A DNA stretch of 5,268 nt from Sulfurimonas sp. (GTDB lineage: Bacteria > Campylobacterota > Campylobacteria > Campylobacterales > Sulfurimonadaceae), in the NCBI RefSeq assembly GCF_023228785.1, contig NZ_JALOAN010000067.1, positions 1-5,268 on the forward strand. Reading direction: 5' to 3'. A program made the translations under genes and the position numbers. The first letter of the stretch is position 1. Each line of letters starts with the position of its first letter. A model generated the notes under the pieces. It was not told the DNA's origin. It made no database searches and saw only the letters and a list, made by a program, of their open reading frames with translations. Of the stretch, positions 5,227-5,268 are shown in pieces.

Positions 5227-5268
5227 ATGAAAAAAACATTAATTGCACACTCACCAGACGCTGATGAC
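5227..5268 (+). CDS. mqnD: Probable MqnD-type menaquinone biosynthesis protein, 5' end only
   Basis: Only 14 codons fall inside the window, reading MKKTLIAHSPDADD. The HSPDADD stretch matches, from memory, the N-terminus of the Campylobacterota MqnD-like family, in which an S-P-x-x-x-D motif starts the substrate-binding fold. MqnD (1,4-dihydroxy-6-naphthoate synthase) converts cyclic dehypoxanthine futalosine to 1,4-dihydroxy-6-naphthoate in the futalosine route to menaquinone, the route used by this phylum. A homologue next to recA is also my recollection for H. pylori. The gene diverges from recA, 264 nt away. No Shine-Dalgarno sequence precedes the ATG, and a -10-like TAAAAT ends 7 nt upstream. 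The evidence is short, so other SPDADD-type binding proteins remain possible. Confidence 0.55.
   Translation, partial: MKKTLIAHSPDADD

Overview
The window is about 5.3 kb of AT-rich chromosomal DNA, and almost all of it is housekeeping sequence. Several things point to Campylobacterota (epsilonproteobacteria), most likely a Sulfurimonas-like relative. The gene order recA, eno, small FtsB/DivIC-like protein, AMIN-domain protein matches, from memory, Cj1673c to Cj1670c of Campylobacter jejuni and the HP0153 region of Helicobacter pylori. RecA carries the one-residue-longer GYGSPETTTGG form of loop L2. Likely promoters show a good -10 hexamer behind T/A-rich runs rather than a clear -35. I cannot fix the genus from sequence alone.

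Layout from left to right: (1) the 5' end of a DUF21/CNNM (CorB-like) membrane protein on the minus strand, cut by the window edge; (2) mgtE, a complete Mg2+ channel/transporter, 18 nt upstream of it in the same direction; (3) a 118-nt spacer holding the mgtE promoter and an unexplained, more GC-rich core; (4) a minus-strand cluster transcribed recA, eno, FtsB/DivIC-like, AMIN, with gaps of 70, 8 and 55 nt; (5) a 264-nt divergent intergenic region with the recA promoter, a near-perfect 24-bp AT palindrome, a three-hairpin interspersed repeat and a promoter facing right; (6) the first 14 codons of a plus-strand gene, probably mqnD (futalosine-route menaquinone synthesis).

The genes form two functional groups. 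MgtE and the CNNM protein probably handle Mg2+ import and Mg2+/divalent export or resistance. The recA cluster combines DNA repair, glycolysis and two envelope proteins: a bitopic coiled-coil divisome candidate and an exported AMIN protein expected to sit at peptidoglycan.

I found no previously undescribed multi-gene system. The observations most worth a second look are non-coding. They are the composite palindromic repeat between recA and the mqnD-like gene, two genes (mgtE and the mqnD-like gene) whose -10 hexamers lie so close to the ATG that their mRNAs should be leaderless or nearly so, the palindrome over the recA -35 region in a lineage generally lacking LexA, and the unexplained core upstream of mgtE.
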